Shown piece after piece: positions 17,863 to 25,775 of a stretch of 64,000 nucleotides of DNA. The notes beneath the pieces are model-generated. The model was not told the origin of the DNA. It was given only the letters and a program-made list of their open reading frames with translations, and searched no databases. The first letter of the stretch is position 1, and each line of letters starts with the position of its first letter. Position numbers and translations under genes: made by a program. Source of the stretch: Bacteroidales bacterium UBA5342 (GTDB lineage Bacteria > Bacteroidota > Bacteroidia > Bacteroidales > UBA5342); contig DHQI01000086.1 of NCBI GenBank assembly GCA_002408065.1, forward strand, positions 34,910 to 98,909. Direction: 5' to 3'.

Positions 17863-18942
17863 ATGAAACTTACCGTAAACAATTACCAGACTGAGACAGC
17901 ACACGTGAACACCAGTGATCTACCTGACTATATGCAGGAAGCGCACCGCGATTTTGATAAATATGCAAAGCTTTATAATAAAGATGATGAAATCAAGGAA
18001 TTGATTGATATGCAAATTGAAGATATGAAAGAGTATCTGGAACAGCATCCAAAGAAAACAACACGCAAAAAGATTGTGCCTAAATCGGATAAATTTAGAG
18101 TTTCTTTGAATGAAGGAAGCTATCAATTTGATCAGTATTTTTCAACTTCTAGTTCTTTAAAAACTGTACACAATAGTGCTATAGTAAAGATGCAGGAAAT
18201 GTTGGATCATAGAGCAACAGATCAATCAGTATGGGCTACTATTGATGAAAAGATAAATGGATCTTGGGAAGAAGTAGATCGAATTAAATATAAAGCTAAA
18301 GGAGAAAAAGCTCCGACAAAACCAAAACCTAAAACAACAAAGAAAACAGCACCCAAAAAAGCTGCAACTAAAACCAAAACCTCAAAAGGGAAAAAAGTCG
18401 TTAGAAAACCAAACGAGGTAGCTGTAATGCCTGAGCATATCCGCATTTTGAAACGTTACCTTGCTTATGACGGTAAGAAGGTAACAGAGCGTCAAGTGAT
18501 GTTGTTTTATCGTGCTATCCAGAGAGCAGCAGTAGAAAAAAAGATCACAAAGAAAACAGAACATGCTGATCTGATTGAAGCCGTAGGACGGGACTTGTCC
18601 AGTACTTATAAAAATATGGGTGATTCTTGTGTGTTTGAAGCTCCGAAAAACCTCAAATCTAAGGTCGAAAAAGTGGTAGATGATTACGGAATAAAACCGT
18701 CTATTGCATTGATAAAACGTTTTATCAATCTGTATGGTGGTATTACTCCGGAAAAAGCACAACGCCTCCTTAAAAGCATTGAAAATGCCAAGAAAAACGG
18801 CAAGGTTCAAAAGACAGATAGCACCTTTAAACGGATAACTGAAATAGAGAATAAACTAGCTAACTATTTGGATACTGATAAGCTTATTATCACCGATGTG
18901 CAGCTAAACGGACTAGCAGAACTGGCAAGGATAAAAAAGTAA
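17863..18942 (+). CDS. Lys-rich (H1-like) DNA-binding-type protein, 359 aa
   Basis: The N-terminal region (about 1-145) is helical and mildly charged. A histone-H1-like linker follows (about 145-185; PKPKTTKKTAPKKAATKTK), then a helical C-terminal domain (about 190-355) of charged helices. No enzyme motif is seen. The Lys/Ala/Pro-rich linker suggests DNA binding. It begins 27 bp after array B. The final codons AAA AAG are part of a slippery A_AAA_AAG, so ribosomes may shift -1 and continue into the ATPase frame. Confidence 0.65.
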   Translation: MKLTVNNYQTETAHVNTSDLPDYMQEAHRDFDKYAKLYNKDDEIKELIDMQIEDMKEYLEQHPKKTTRKKIVPKSDKFRVSLNEGSYQFDQYFSTSSSLKTVHNSAIVKMQEMLDHRATDQSVWATIDEKINGSWEEVDRIKYKAKGEKAPTKPKPKTTKKTAPKKAATKTKTSKGKKVVRKPNEVAVMPEHIRILKRYLAYDGKKVTERQVMLFYRAIQRAAVEKKITKKTEHADLIEAVGRDLSSTYKNMGDSCVFEAPKNLKSKVEKVVDDYGIKPSIALIKRFINLYGGITPEKAQRLLKSIENAKKNGKVQKTDSTFKRITEIENKLANYLDTDKLIITDVQLNGLAELARIKK

Positions 18943-18977
18943 AAGCCACTACTTCAAAACCAAGAGAAGATAGTGGC
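18933..18977 (+). promoter_or_regulatory. Candidate -1 ribosomal frameshift signal
   Basis: The heptamer A_AAA_AAG (18933-18939) is in the correct phase: the zero frame reads AAA AAG then TAA 18940-18942. A 5-nt spacer (TAAAA) follows. The stem is GCCACTACTTC (18945-18955) with GAAG (18966-18969) and TAGTGGC (18971-18977), 11 bp with one bulged A and a 10-nt loop. The -1 frame from 18939 has no stop through the ATG at 19032, giving a joined protein of about 620 residues. All three parts of a classical -1 site are present; use in vivo is untested. Confidence 0.55.
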
Positions 18978-19031
18978 GTAAAGAGTGTTAAGGAAGCTAA
19001 TAGCGGCTTTCTAGGGGTAGAAACAAAAAAA

Positions 19032-19724
19032 ATGAGAGACACAAGCAAAGCACACAAAAGTGAGCTGAACGGAAAGTCTCCCATTTTCAACGGCAATACA
19101 AAGGTAGGGCGTGAGACGAAAAAATCAAGTAAAAAGGAAAATAAAATGTATGATGAAGTTTCACCGGATGATATTGTAAGCCTTTCTGAGGTGGTGAAAA
19201 TGAACTTTGAAACCATCAAGATGAAAGGCCGTTTTGCCAAGCTCCTAGGGGATTTATACAATCCTTTTTATATCTTAATTTACGGCTTGCCTTACAATGG
19301 AAAGAGTAGTGTATCTTTGTTATTTGCTGATGATATAATGAAGGAAGGCTTAAAAGCTCTTTATGTAATGAACGAAGAGGGCGTAAAGGCTGGATTGCAG
19401 GAAAAAGCTACACGTTTAAAGGTGACAAGCCCAATAGATGTGACAGAGAATTACGACCCGGCTAAGTTTAAGCCTTATGATGTGGTTGTATTGGATAGTA
19501 TCCAAACCTGCGGTATGTCACCAAGTGATTTTGCAGAATTGAAAAGAAGGTTCCCTCATACTTCTTTTGTGCTGGTTTCTAAAGCCAATAAAGATGGTAC
19601 TTCCAAAGGTACATCCGATTGGGAACATGATGTAGATGCTGTATTGAGAGTGGAAGAAGGTACTGCGCACATTGGCAAGAACCGTTTTCCTAATGGTAAG
19701 ATAGAAGCTTTGAAGCTTCTGTAG
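19032..19724 (+). CDS. RecA-like ATPase, 230 aa (possibly made as a -1 frameshift fusion)
   Basis: Walker A is GLPYNGKSS (about residues 83-91), followed by a hydrophobic helix and strands. A Walker-B-like strand VVVLDSIQTC (about 151-160) and the segment SDWEHDVDAVLRVEEG resemble RadA/KaiC-like RecA-fold ATPases, including phage versions. The first 38 residues are Lys-rich and look like a linker rather than a true N-terminus. The frame is open 93 bases farther upstream to the slippery site, so the ATPase may be made mainly as a C-terminal extension of the Lys-rich protein. If separate, ATG 19032 or the internal ATG 19146 could start it. A role in replication, recombination or packaging is unresolved. 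Confidence 0.7.
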   Translation: MRDTSKAHKSELNGKSPIFNGNTKVGRETKKSSKKENKMYDEVSPDDIVSLSEVVKMNFETIKMKGRFAKLLGDLYNPFYILIYGLPYNGKSSVSLLFADDIMKEGLKALYVMNEEGVKAGLQEKATRLKVTSPIDVTENYDPAKFKPYDVVVLDSIQTCGMSPSDFAELKRRFPHTSFVLVSKANKDGTSKGTSDWEHDVDAVLRVEEGTAHIGKNRFPNGKIEALKLL

Positions 19725-19740
19725 TGTTTAAGCATAAAAG

Positions 19741-19770
19741 AAAAGCCGTCCGGTTGGGCGGCTTTTTTTA
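19741..19770 (+). terminator. Terminator after the ATPase gene
   Basis: AAGCCGTCC pairs with GGGCGGCTT (one T/G contact) around GGTT, followed by seven T residues. It closes the + strand gene series of the element. Confidence 0.85.
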
Positions 19771-19837
19771 GTGTGTGACTATAGAGCAAAAAATATAGAG
19801 AATTTTGGCTTGTAATTAGGCTGATTTAGTATTCCTT

Positions 19838-21301
19838 TTACGCTAATATTATTTGTTCAATTTCTTCTTTGGCTTTATTGACTATATCTTGTGCTTCTAG
19901 CTCTAGTTGTTTGGCTTTAGCTCTTAAGTCTGAAATGTAATCAGCAATTATAGTTTGTTTATCCAAACTTGGTAATGGAATTATCTGGTTAAAGTAATTT
20001 GACATTATCAAATTTCTAATACCATTCGTTTGGCTTTGCATAGCATCAGTCAGTTTGATATTGTGAACGGTTTTAAGGTAGCAAAACAGATACTCAGGAT
20101 TAATCTTTGAGCTGTTAACTCTAATTTTATGAATAAAATTACTGTATCCAATGGAGTAGTCTTTTAAAATTTCATTAGTCAAAATTGAAATTCTACCGAC
20201 AGGTTGGTCAGGGCTTCCTCCTGATTTTTCTATAAGTAAATCATTTTCTTGAACATCTATTCTGTCTAATTTTTCTTTACTTATAAACCGATATTTTACT
20301 CGGTTATTATCAAGTTTAAGGTTGTATAGGTTATCAAACTCTGTAGCTCGAATTACTAAGCATTTTTTGAATTTGTCGCCTAATTTTTCTTTTTCGTCTT
20401 TGCCCCAATCACCTGCAACACTATGTATGATTAAGTCCTTCAAAAGAGGTTTGTCAAAAGAGGTTTTATTTATTGCGTTTCTGATTCCCTGTGTATTATT
20501 ATCGTATAATTTTGGATCAAAACGTCCTCCACTCATTTTGCTGAAAAATGTTGTAAAAATTCTATTTTCCAGAGAATTGTCTTTCTCTGGTAAAGTGATG
20601 CCAAGTTCATTTAATAAATAATCATCTATACTAGCTAAAAGTTTTTTTGCTTCGGTTTCTTTTTGTTGTTTTTGTGTATAGGCTATTTCGTATATGTTAA
20701 TTATTTCTTGTTGTATTTTTTTGGGAGGAATGGGTAGTCTTAATCTGTTAAATTGCTCGCTGTTAATGCTATAGACGGTTGTTCCAAGCTTGGTGATTAA
20801 TGGGAATATTTTTCTTCCAAAAACATCAAAGAAATACATTAAGTAGTCAGGAATAACGTCATCGGATAAATACAAAGCCTTTAAGTCTTGATTTATTGCG
20901 ATACTTCGTTGGTTTATTGTGCAGTTGATTTCACCTTCTTTTAAAGCTCTATATACTATTATTAAGTTGTTTGATTTAATAACATTTGTAGATGAATTTT
21001 CTACACCCTCTTCTGTTATAGAATCAATTGTTTTTGTTAGTTTGAATGTTTTAATATCTTTAGGAGAAGCCCAGGGGATATTTCCTCCATCCCAATATTC
21101 ACTAATGTTTTTAGATGGGGTTCCTCCACTTATTGAAGAAATAACAATTTTTGATATCCTTTTTAAAGGATAATTGCTTTTGATTATGTTTTTTCTTAAT
21201 GCTTGATTAAAATTAGGATCTAACCTTCCTTCAACTTCTGAAAAATTAACGATAAATACCTTTTCTCTATCTACAGAACTGTTTAATTGAAATTCACTCA
21301 T
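19838..21301 (-). CDS. hsdS: Type I-like specificity subunit (HsdS), 487 aa
   Basis: The protein has two target-recognition domains with the repeated conserved edge: EGRLDPNFNQAL before the first and GGRFDPKLYD before the second, each preceding a TRD, with the helical spacers at about 205-240 and the C-terminal coiled coil. This is the usual HsdS layout and length (400-500). It would set the DNA target of the methylase-nuclease subunit. It starts 2 bp after the hsdM stop, so the two are one operon. There is no HsdR gene in the window. Confidence 0.9.
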   Translation of the reverse strand: MSEFQLNSSVDREKVFIVNFSEVEGRLDPNFNQALRKNIIKSNYPLKRISKIVISSISGGTPSKNISEYWDGGNIPWASPKDIKTFKLTKTIDSITEEGVENSSTNVIKSNNLIIVYRALKEGEINCTINQRSIAINQDLKALYLSDDVIPDYLMYFFDVFGRKIFPLITKLGTTVYSINSEQFNRLRLPIPPKKIQQEIINIYEIAYTQKQQKETEAKKLLASIDDYLLNELGITLPEKDNSLENRIFTTFFSKMSGGRFDPKLYDNNTQGIRNAINKTSFDKPLLKDLIIHSVAGDWGKDEKEKLGDKFKKCLVIRATEFDNLYNLKLDNNRVKYRFISKEKLDRIDVQENDLLIEKSGGSPDQPVGRISILTNEILKDYSIGYSNFIHKIRVNSSKINPEYLFCYLKTVHNIKLTDAMQSQTNGIRNLIMSNYFNQIIPLPSLDKQTIIADYISDLRAKAKQLELEAQDIVNKAKEEIEQIILA

Positions 21302-21303
21302 AG

Positions 21304-23496
21304 TTACTCCCCATCTATTATATGGTTAATAAATCGGATTAGCTCTACTTCAATTGTATCAAGTTCATTGTTTCCTGTAGGCTTACCTGTGGCATCGTAA
21401 CCAATATCTTCAGCTATTGCCATAAAGATGGGATAGTCGGAGAGTTTTGCTTGTTTTTCGATGATGTAACGGTCTGCTAATTCTTCTTTTAAATCATTTG
21501 CATTTTGGTTATAGTAATCTGAAATTTCTTTTTTCCAATCTTTAAATGCTGCTGTTTTGGCAATTAGCTTTTTGTCTGTTTCGTCTGTAGTGTTTTCGAA
21601 GCCTGTATGCTCTTTTATTACTTTCTTTTTCTTTTTTTCAAAGTCGTCTATTTGCTTTAAATAATTGGCATCAGATTTTATTTGCTCCTTTAGTTCTTGT
21701 TTTTGATTTGCGATGTTTTGTGTGGTGTCATCATCCCACTTACGCAAAACCATTACAGAGCTTTTTACTCCAGCTCCTGTGTGAGCAAATGCTGTTTGTG
21801 GCATAGATACTACTGCAACTATTCGATACCATTCTTCGATATTATCTCGCACATATTGCAAGCTGCTATTGGTCAAAATGCCGTCTGGTATTACTATAGC
21901 AAGAAATCCGTTGGGTTTTAGGAAATTCCAACATTGCTCAATAAACAATACTTCGGTGCTTTGGTTAGAGCGTCCTTTTACAGCTGTGTTTTTTGTGTCA
22001 AGCCAGCTTATATCTTTGTTGCCTAAGTTGTATTGATGCAGGTAAGCTCTCTCTGTTTGCTTCACCGAACTACCAAAAGGTGGATTAGTAATAATAAAGT
22101 CAAAACTATTTGTTTTGAATTCTGGATTACCACTATTTTTTTGCATTTCTTTGGCAAGCAACAAACCATCGGATGCAATTACATTAGTATGCCCATCATC
22201 GTGAATAATCATATTCATTTTTGCCGTTCTGGCAATTTGCTCATTTATTTCTATTCCGAAAAGATTCTTTTCGGCAAAATCGTGCCAATGCTTCCAATGG
22301 TCTTTTGCCTCTATGGGATCAGTTTCGTAGTTTGGATAATACTCATTGGCTTGTGTGCGTACTTTGTCTAAAGCATAAAGCAGGAAACCACCACTACCGC
22401 AAGAGGTGTCGAGTACTCGTGATTCATTGTTAATAGGTAGTGAATTTACAATAAACTTCACGATTGGACGAGGCGTAAAAAACTGTCCAAAATTGCCACG
22501 AAAATATGATCCCATAAAGGTTTCAAAGGCTTTTCCTTTGCTGTCGAGATCAGTAAGGTTTAGATTTATACTTTCGAGATAACCAACAACTTTTTTTACT
22601 TTTTGATGATTTAGCCTAACATTGTCCTTAAATACTTCGGGGTCTTTCTTTTGTCCTTCAGCATAGAGTGCTAAAATACGTTTATGTAGTTCTTTTGATA
22701 TTTTTAGTTCAATTTTTTCAATCTGCTCTTTATTGGCATTCTTAGGGATTGGTTCATTGAAGATTTGGAAATCGTAAGGTTGTCCTTTCTTTCGGGGTTT
22801 ACGCTCATCCCATATTTTACAGAAAATCAACTTATCTAGTTCGTCAAATGCTTCGGATGGGTTTAGTTCACCACCGCCCCAAAGTGCTTGATGAGCTTGT
22901 TTGAAACGGTTTGTTAGTTCGTCTTCGTTAATTACTTCTAGCTCAAAGAACTTTTGTTTTGTTTCATCTTCTCCTGCATCTTCATTGGCAGTTCGCCCAC
23001 CTTTAGCATACTTGTATTTCTGTACTTCTGTAATACCAAAACGTGGAATGTCGGGAATGGTTTGCTTTACACTACTATCTTTGTCTACAAGGAAGTATTC
23101 GTTTTTAATCCCTGATGTAACCCAAAGATATTTTATAGTCCCTGAAAGAGAATATGCATAGGATGCGGCTTGCTCTATGGCTTGTATGAATTCAAGCTCT
23201 GAAATATCTGCTTTCTTGCACTCCACAACAATGTGAGGTTGTGTGCATTCGTCATCGTTATAAACTACAATATCTGCTTCTTTAGTCGAAGCTCCCATTG
23301 TTACAGTCACGAATTGCTGAACACGTTCAACAGGATAATTGTATGAAAGAACTAGCTTTAGAAATGATTCAGCTTGTATCTTTTCTTCGGGATTTGTGTA
23401 GTTCCGAGTCTTGTTTTGGTGGATATATGTTATCTTCTTTCGTCCATCGTCAAACGAAATCAAACCTTTTTGAATGCCTTTTTCAATTATATTCAT
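21304..23496 (-). CDS. hsdM: Nuclease-methyltransferase subunit (HsdM with HSDR_N-like N-terminus), 730 aa
   Basis: The N-terminal part (about residues 1-150) resembles the HsdR N-terminal PD-(D/E)xK nuclease: EADIVVY (D about 75), then HIVVECKK (E-x-K about 92-94). The methyltransferase follows with motif I DTSCGSGGFL (about 362) and NPPF (about 469). I use ATG 23496, not TTG 23538. An HsdM with a fused nuclease plus separate HsdS and no HsdR resembles BcgI-type (type IIB) enzymes, where one subunit cuts and methylates. Array C precedes it in the same direction. Alternatively the nuclease is inactive and this is a modification-only system. Confidence 0.8.
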   Translation of the reverse strand: MNIIEKGIQKGLISFDDGRKKITYIHQNKTRNYTNPEEKIQAESFLKLVLSYNYPVERVQQFVTVTMGASTKEADIVVYNDDECTQPHIVVECKKADISELEFIQAIEQAASYAYSLSGTIKYLWVTSGIKNEYFLVDKDSSVKQTIPDIPRFGITEVQKYKYAKGGRTANEDAGEDETKQKFFELEVINEDELTNRFKQAHQALWGGGELNPSEAFDELDKLIFCKIWDERKPRKKGQPYDFQIFNEPIPKNANKEQIEKIELKISKELHKRILALYAEGQKKDPEVFKDNVRLNHQKVKKVVGYLESINLNLTDLDSKGKAFETFMGSYFRGNFGQFFTPRPIVKFIVNSLPINNESRVLDTSCGSGGFLLYALDKVRTQANEYYPNYETDPIEAKDHWKHWHDFAEKNLFGIEINEQIARTAKMNMIIHDDGHTNVIASDGLLLAKEMQKNSGNPEFKTNSFDFIITNPPFGSSVKQTERAYLHQYNLGNKDISWLDTKNTAVKGRSNQSTEVLFIEQCWNFLKPNGFLAIVIPDGILTNSSLQYVRDNIEEWYRIVAVVSMPQTAFAHTGAGVKSSVMVLRKWDDDTTQNIANQKQELKEQIKSDANYLKQIDDFEKKKKKVIKEHTGFENTTDETDKKLIAKTAAFKDWKKEISDYYNQNANDLKEELADRYIIEKQAKLSDYPIFMAIAEDIGYDATGKPTGNNELDTIEVELIRFINHIIDGE

Positions 23497-23644
23497 ATTT
23501 AATACTTGTAGTGTTCTAACGATCTTTGAAATGTTCAATAATTAAAGAATAATTATGCAGATAGAAATTTTCATCAAAAATAGTATTTATTGTTTCTGAA
23601 AACTGTATAGATTAGATAAAAGTTGAGATATGGCCTCATTTTTC

Positions 23645-23751
23645 TGCTATCAAAAAGGAAGTCTGGCCACGCTGAGCTTCGTTCTGTGTGCTATCAATTT
23701 TGAGTGCTGCAGCTGGCGATGTCGGTTGGATCCGGAAAAAAAGTGCTATCA
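23645..23751 (-). repeat. TGATAGCA array C (three sites, 55 and 44 bp apart)
   Basis: Read on the - strand, sites lie at 23751-23744, 23696-23689 and 23652-23645, spaced 55 then 44 bp, the same order as array A. The spacers also align with A (CCGGATCC, then GCTGCAGCAC before the middle site). The last site ends 148 bp before the hsdM ATG, in the same direction as that gene. Confidence 0.8.
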
Positions 23752-23868
23752 TAACTGAGGATCACCTTTATTGTGTTTTATTGTTTTGAATTGATACCAT
23801 AGTGATACCCGATAAATATAATAGTCAGATATATAGATTAAAAGGAATTTCCAGCCGAATCACGAAAG

Positions 23869-23918
23869 AGAGTTGTAATGCACAGTTATGCTGTGGGTTG
23901 CGACTCTTTTTCTTTTTT
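23869..23918 (+). terminator. Long hairpin with T-run in gene-free region
   Basis: AGAGTTGTAATGCACAG (23869-23885) pairs with CTGTGGGTTGCGACTCT (23891-23907) as a 17-bp stem with one mismatch and three or four G-U pairs, loop TTATG, then a T-rich run to 23918. It would end + strand transcription, yet no + gene lies upstream within about 4 kb except those already terminated at 19770. It may belong to a small RNA. Confidence 0.65.
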
Positions 23919-23940
23919 AGGGCTTACCGTGTGAGCTAAT

Positions 23941-24149
23941 GTGCATCTTTTAGTAAAGCAGAGCTTTTATATTAATAGGACGTCGTCTGGAGACTACACC
24001 CAACGGGTTAATCTAATAAAAGCAAGCTACAAGCTTGAAGTGGTTTTGGGTCTCCCGAGTCCTCGGGAGAAACTTGAACCAAGACACGTCATACAGGACA
24101 CGTAGGCTTGTGCGAAATAAGGGGTTTGAACCCGGACAGTCTATCGCAC
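23941..24149. other. Gene-free stretch with several inverted repeats
   Basis: No convincing ORF. Visible structures are GTCTGGAGAC (23988-23997), CAAGCT...AGCTTG (24025-24039), a perfect CTCCCGAG/CTCGGGAG hairpin (24053-24070), a direct repeat GACACGT (24084 and 24098), and GTGCGA (24110-24115) with TCGCAC (24144-24149) enclosing GGGTTTGAACCC. The latter reads TTCAAAC on the - strand, as in a tRNA T-loop, but no whole tRNA can be folded. It may be a structured RNA, a remnant of an insertion site or a repeat family. Confidence 0.35.
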
Positions 24150-24452
24150 CCTCATATTATTTTCCGAAAGGCTGATGGCTTCTTTTAATAAGGACGTGAT
24201 AAGTTCAATGTTGATATCTTCGTTTGGGTTGATGCGTAAGATCTTCATCATTTTGCGGTCGCCTTGTTCCAGAGCCGGGTGTTGCATTTTCTTACCGTTT
24301 ACAAAGAGGATGTAGGGCTCTTGGCTCTTCTTTTCAATGTTGAGAAAGCAGATGATGCGTTTCTGAAAATTAAAACAGGGCAGTCCCCATTTCAGCGCTT
24401 CGCTCATATCCGGATTCAAATTGCAGATAGTTTCCCTCAGGGCTAATACCAA
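24141..24452 (-). pseudogene. DUF1801-like protein, probably N-terminally truncated
   Basis: The frame matches the DUF1801 family: LKWGLPCFNF, then RIICFLNI, EPYILFVNGK, HPALEQGDRKMMKILRINP and a final helix. The family is usually 110-125 residues. Here the recognisable part begins at LALRETI. The open frame extends upstream to about 24500 (VKELNYNADLIGYLVLALRE), but contains no ATG or GTG; only TTG codons are available before an in-frame stop. It is either a TTG-started gene or a decayed copy. The stop overlaps the structured stretch to its right end. Confidence 0.5.
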
Positions 24453-24685
24453 ATAGCCTATAAGATCAGCATTATAATTTAATTCTTTTACGTTTACTCT
24501 TCGTTAAAAAAGGCTCAAGGTAACTACGGCTATCTCTCACTTTTTTGCCTCGATTAAACACAAAAGCTCTCAAATTATTTAACACTCATCTCTTAGTCTA
24601 ATTGGTATAATAAGCATCCCTGCTGAGGTTCTTCTTTTGAAAAATAATATTGGTAAAGCTTATCGTTCATTGTATCATTAAGCCT

Positions 24686-25060
24686 TTATTTATTGGCAAA
24701 TACCCTGACCGTTTTTGCCCGACTTGAGGTTACGATGACCTGTCCCACATTAAGGTGTTTTTCCTTTTTTACATTTTTTGCTTCGGTATAGGTCACGTCT
24801 ATTTTTCCTTTTCCTTTGGAGTGCTTGGCGGCCAGCTTTGCGGCTTCTTTTATGGTGTCTTTTTTAGGAGGTGTGTCTTCTACTCTGATGACCACATGGG
24901 AACCCGGCACGCCTGAGGCGTGCATCCATATATCGTTGGGTTTAGCAACACGTGTGGTAAGTATGTCATTCATAGCAGCGCTGCGTCCTACGTATACGGT
25001 ATAGCCGTCTATTTCGGTGATGTTGGCTATTTTGTTGATGTCTATTTCTTCGGGTCTCAT
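24686..25060 (-). CDS. Stand-alone NFACT-R (DUF814) protein, 124 aa
   Basis: The sequence matches the RNA-binding C-terminal (NFACT-R) domain of RqcH/NEMF proteins. It contains YTVYVGRSAAMNDILTTRVA, PNDIWMHASGVPGSHVVIR and a Lys-rich HSKGKGKIDVTYTEAK segment ending in strands. Most NFACT-R domains sit at the end of a larger protein; this is a single-domain version of normal domain length, with no fibronectin-binding N-terminal part. A TAAATTTG box precedes it. Role: probably ribosome or tRNA binding. Confidence 0.85.
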   Translation of the reverse strand: MRPEEIDINKIANITEIDGYTVYVGRSAAMNDILTTRVAKPNDIWMHASGVPGSHVVIRVEDTPPKKDTIKEAAKLAAKHSKGKGKIDVTYTEAKNVKKEKHLNVGQVIVTSSRAKTVRVFANK

Positions 25061-25089
25061 GTTTGATTTTTGGCGTTGTAAATGGGGGA

Positions 25090-25097
25090 CAAATTTA
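25090..25097 (-). promoter_or_regulatory. TAnnTTTG -7 box for the NFACT-R gene
   Basis: CAAATTTA on the + strand reads TAAATTTG on the - strand, matching the Bacteroidota -7 box, about 30 bp upstream of the ATG at 25060. No clear -33 element was found. Confidence 0.5.
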
Positions 25098-25190
25098 CGG
25101 ATTTCTTAGGTCTTGGTAGTAATGTAGATGTGGAAAACAATTTAGTTTTGCTTGTGTTGTTTTAGTTTTCCAAGGGGGGGTGATAAGTAA

Positions 25191-25769
25191 TTAAACATGT
25201 TCTGAATAATGTTCGGGATCGACCAACTCGCGATATTTGTAGACCACATTTTTAAAATCGTCCCAAGTCGGATATTTCAAGGCCGGATTACGTAATAAAG
25301 CCGCTGGGTGATAAACGGGCATCACTAAACGACCGTTCCAACTGATCCACTGTCCGCGTATTTTGGTGATGCGCAGGCGGTCGTCATTAAGTACACGCTT
25401 AAGAGGTGTAGCCCCTAACAGGATGATAATTTTAGGATCGACCAGTTCTATTTGTTCATGTAGAAAGTGAATACACGCCTTGACTTCTTCATCTAGTGGT
25501 GTGCGGTTACCTGGCGGACGGCAGCGTAGTATGTTGCTAAGGAAGACATGTTTCTGACGCGTGAATCCACAAGCTGCCAGTATTTTATCAAGTAATTGTC
25601 CGGATTTGCCTACAAAAGGACGACCAGTCCGGTCTTCGTCAGCACCCGGAGCTTCTGCTATGATGAGTATTTCGGCTTTGGGGTTGCCTTCGCCCCATAC
25701 GGCGTGTTGTCGTGTTTTTGATAAGGGGCAGGCGGTACAGTTAAGAATACGGTTTTTGAGATCTTCCAT
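25191..25769 (-). CDS. Uracil-DNA glycosylase, family 4 (UdgA-like), 192 aa
   Basis: The iron-sulfur Cys pair is visible at CTACPLS (about residues 11-14) with the later Cys in LRCRPPGNRTP and EVKACIHF. The active-site motif is AEAPGADEDRTGRPFVG (about 38-54) and the second motif PVYHPAALLRNP (about 152-163). These are family-4 uracil-DNA glycosylase features; the enzyme removes uracil from DNA. Length is normal. It follows the DUF1847 gene by 6 bp and is probably co-transcribed. Confidence 0.93.
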   Translation of the reverse strand: MEDLKNRILNCTACPLSKTRQHAVWGEGNPKAEILIIAEAPGADEDRTGRPFVGKSGQLLDKILAACGFTRQKHVFLSNILRCRPPGNRTPLDEEVKACIHFLHEQIELVDPKIIILLGATPLKRVLNDDRLRITKIRGQWISWNGRLVMPVYHPAALLRNPALKYPTWDDFKNVVYKYRELVDPEHYSEHV

Positions 25770-25775
25770 CGTACG

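Larger units (their letters stand above)
1..23751. mobile_element. Integrated virus-like element (left end outside window)
   Basis: About 23 kb of mostly small, tightly packed + strand genes holds a structural-type block, a muramidase, a 3-TM holin, a fibre-like protein, an adenine methyltransferase, an SBNO-type helicase, a RecA-like ATPase and a restriction-modification pair. This lysis-plus-replication content is viral. No terminase, portal, tail, tape-measure or integrase gene is visible, so it does not look like an ordinary tailed prophage; a non-tailed virus, a satellite or a decayed provirus are all possible. The right limit is set at the last TGATAGCA array, after which the genes are chromosomal. 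The true ends and any att repeats could not be determined because the left side is cut off. Confidence 0.65.

Noticed and set aside
24110..24149. A tRNA gene on the - strand
   Set aside because: Only the T-loop-like TTCAAAC and a short outer pair are seen. No anticodon arm or D arm can be built.
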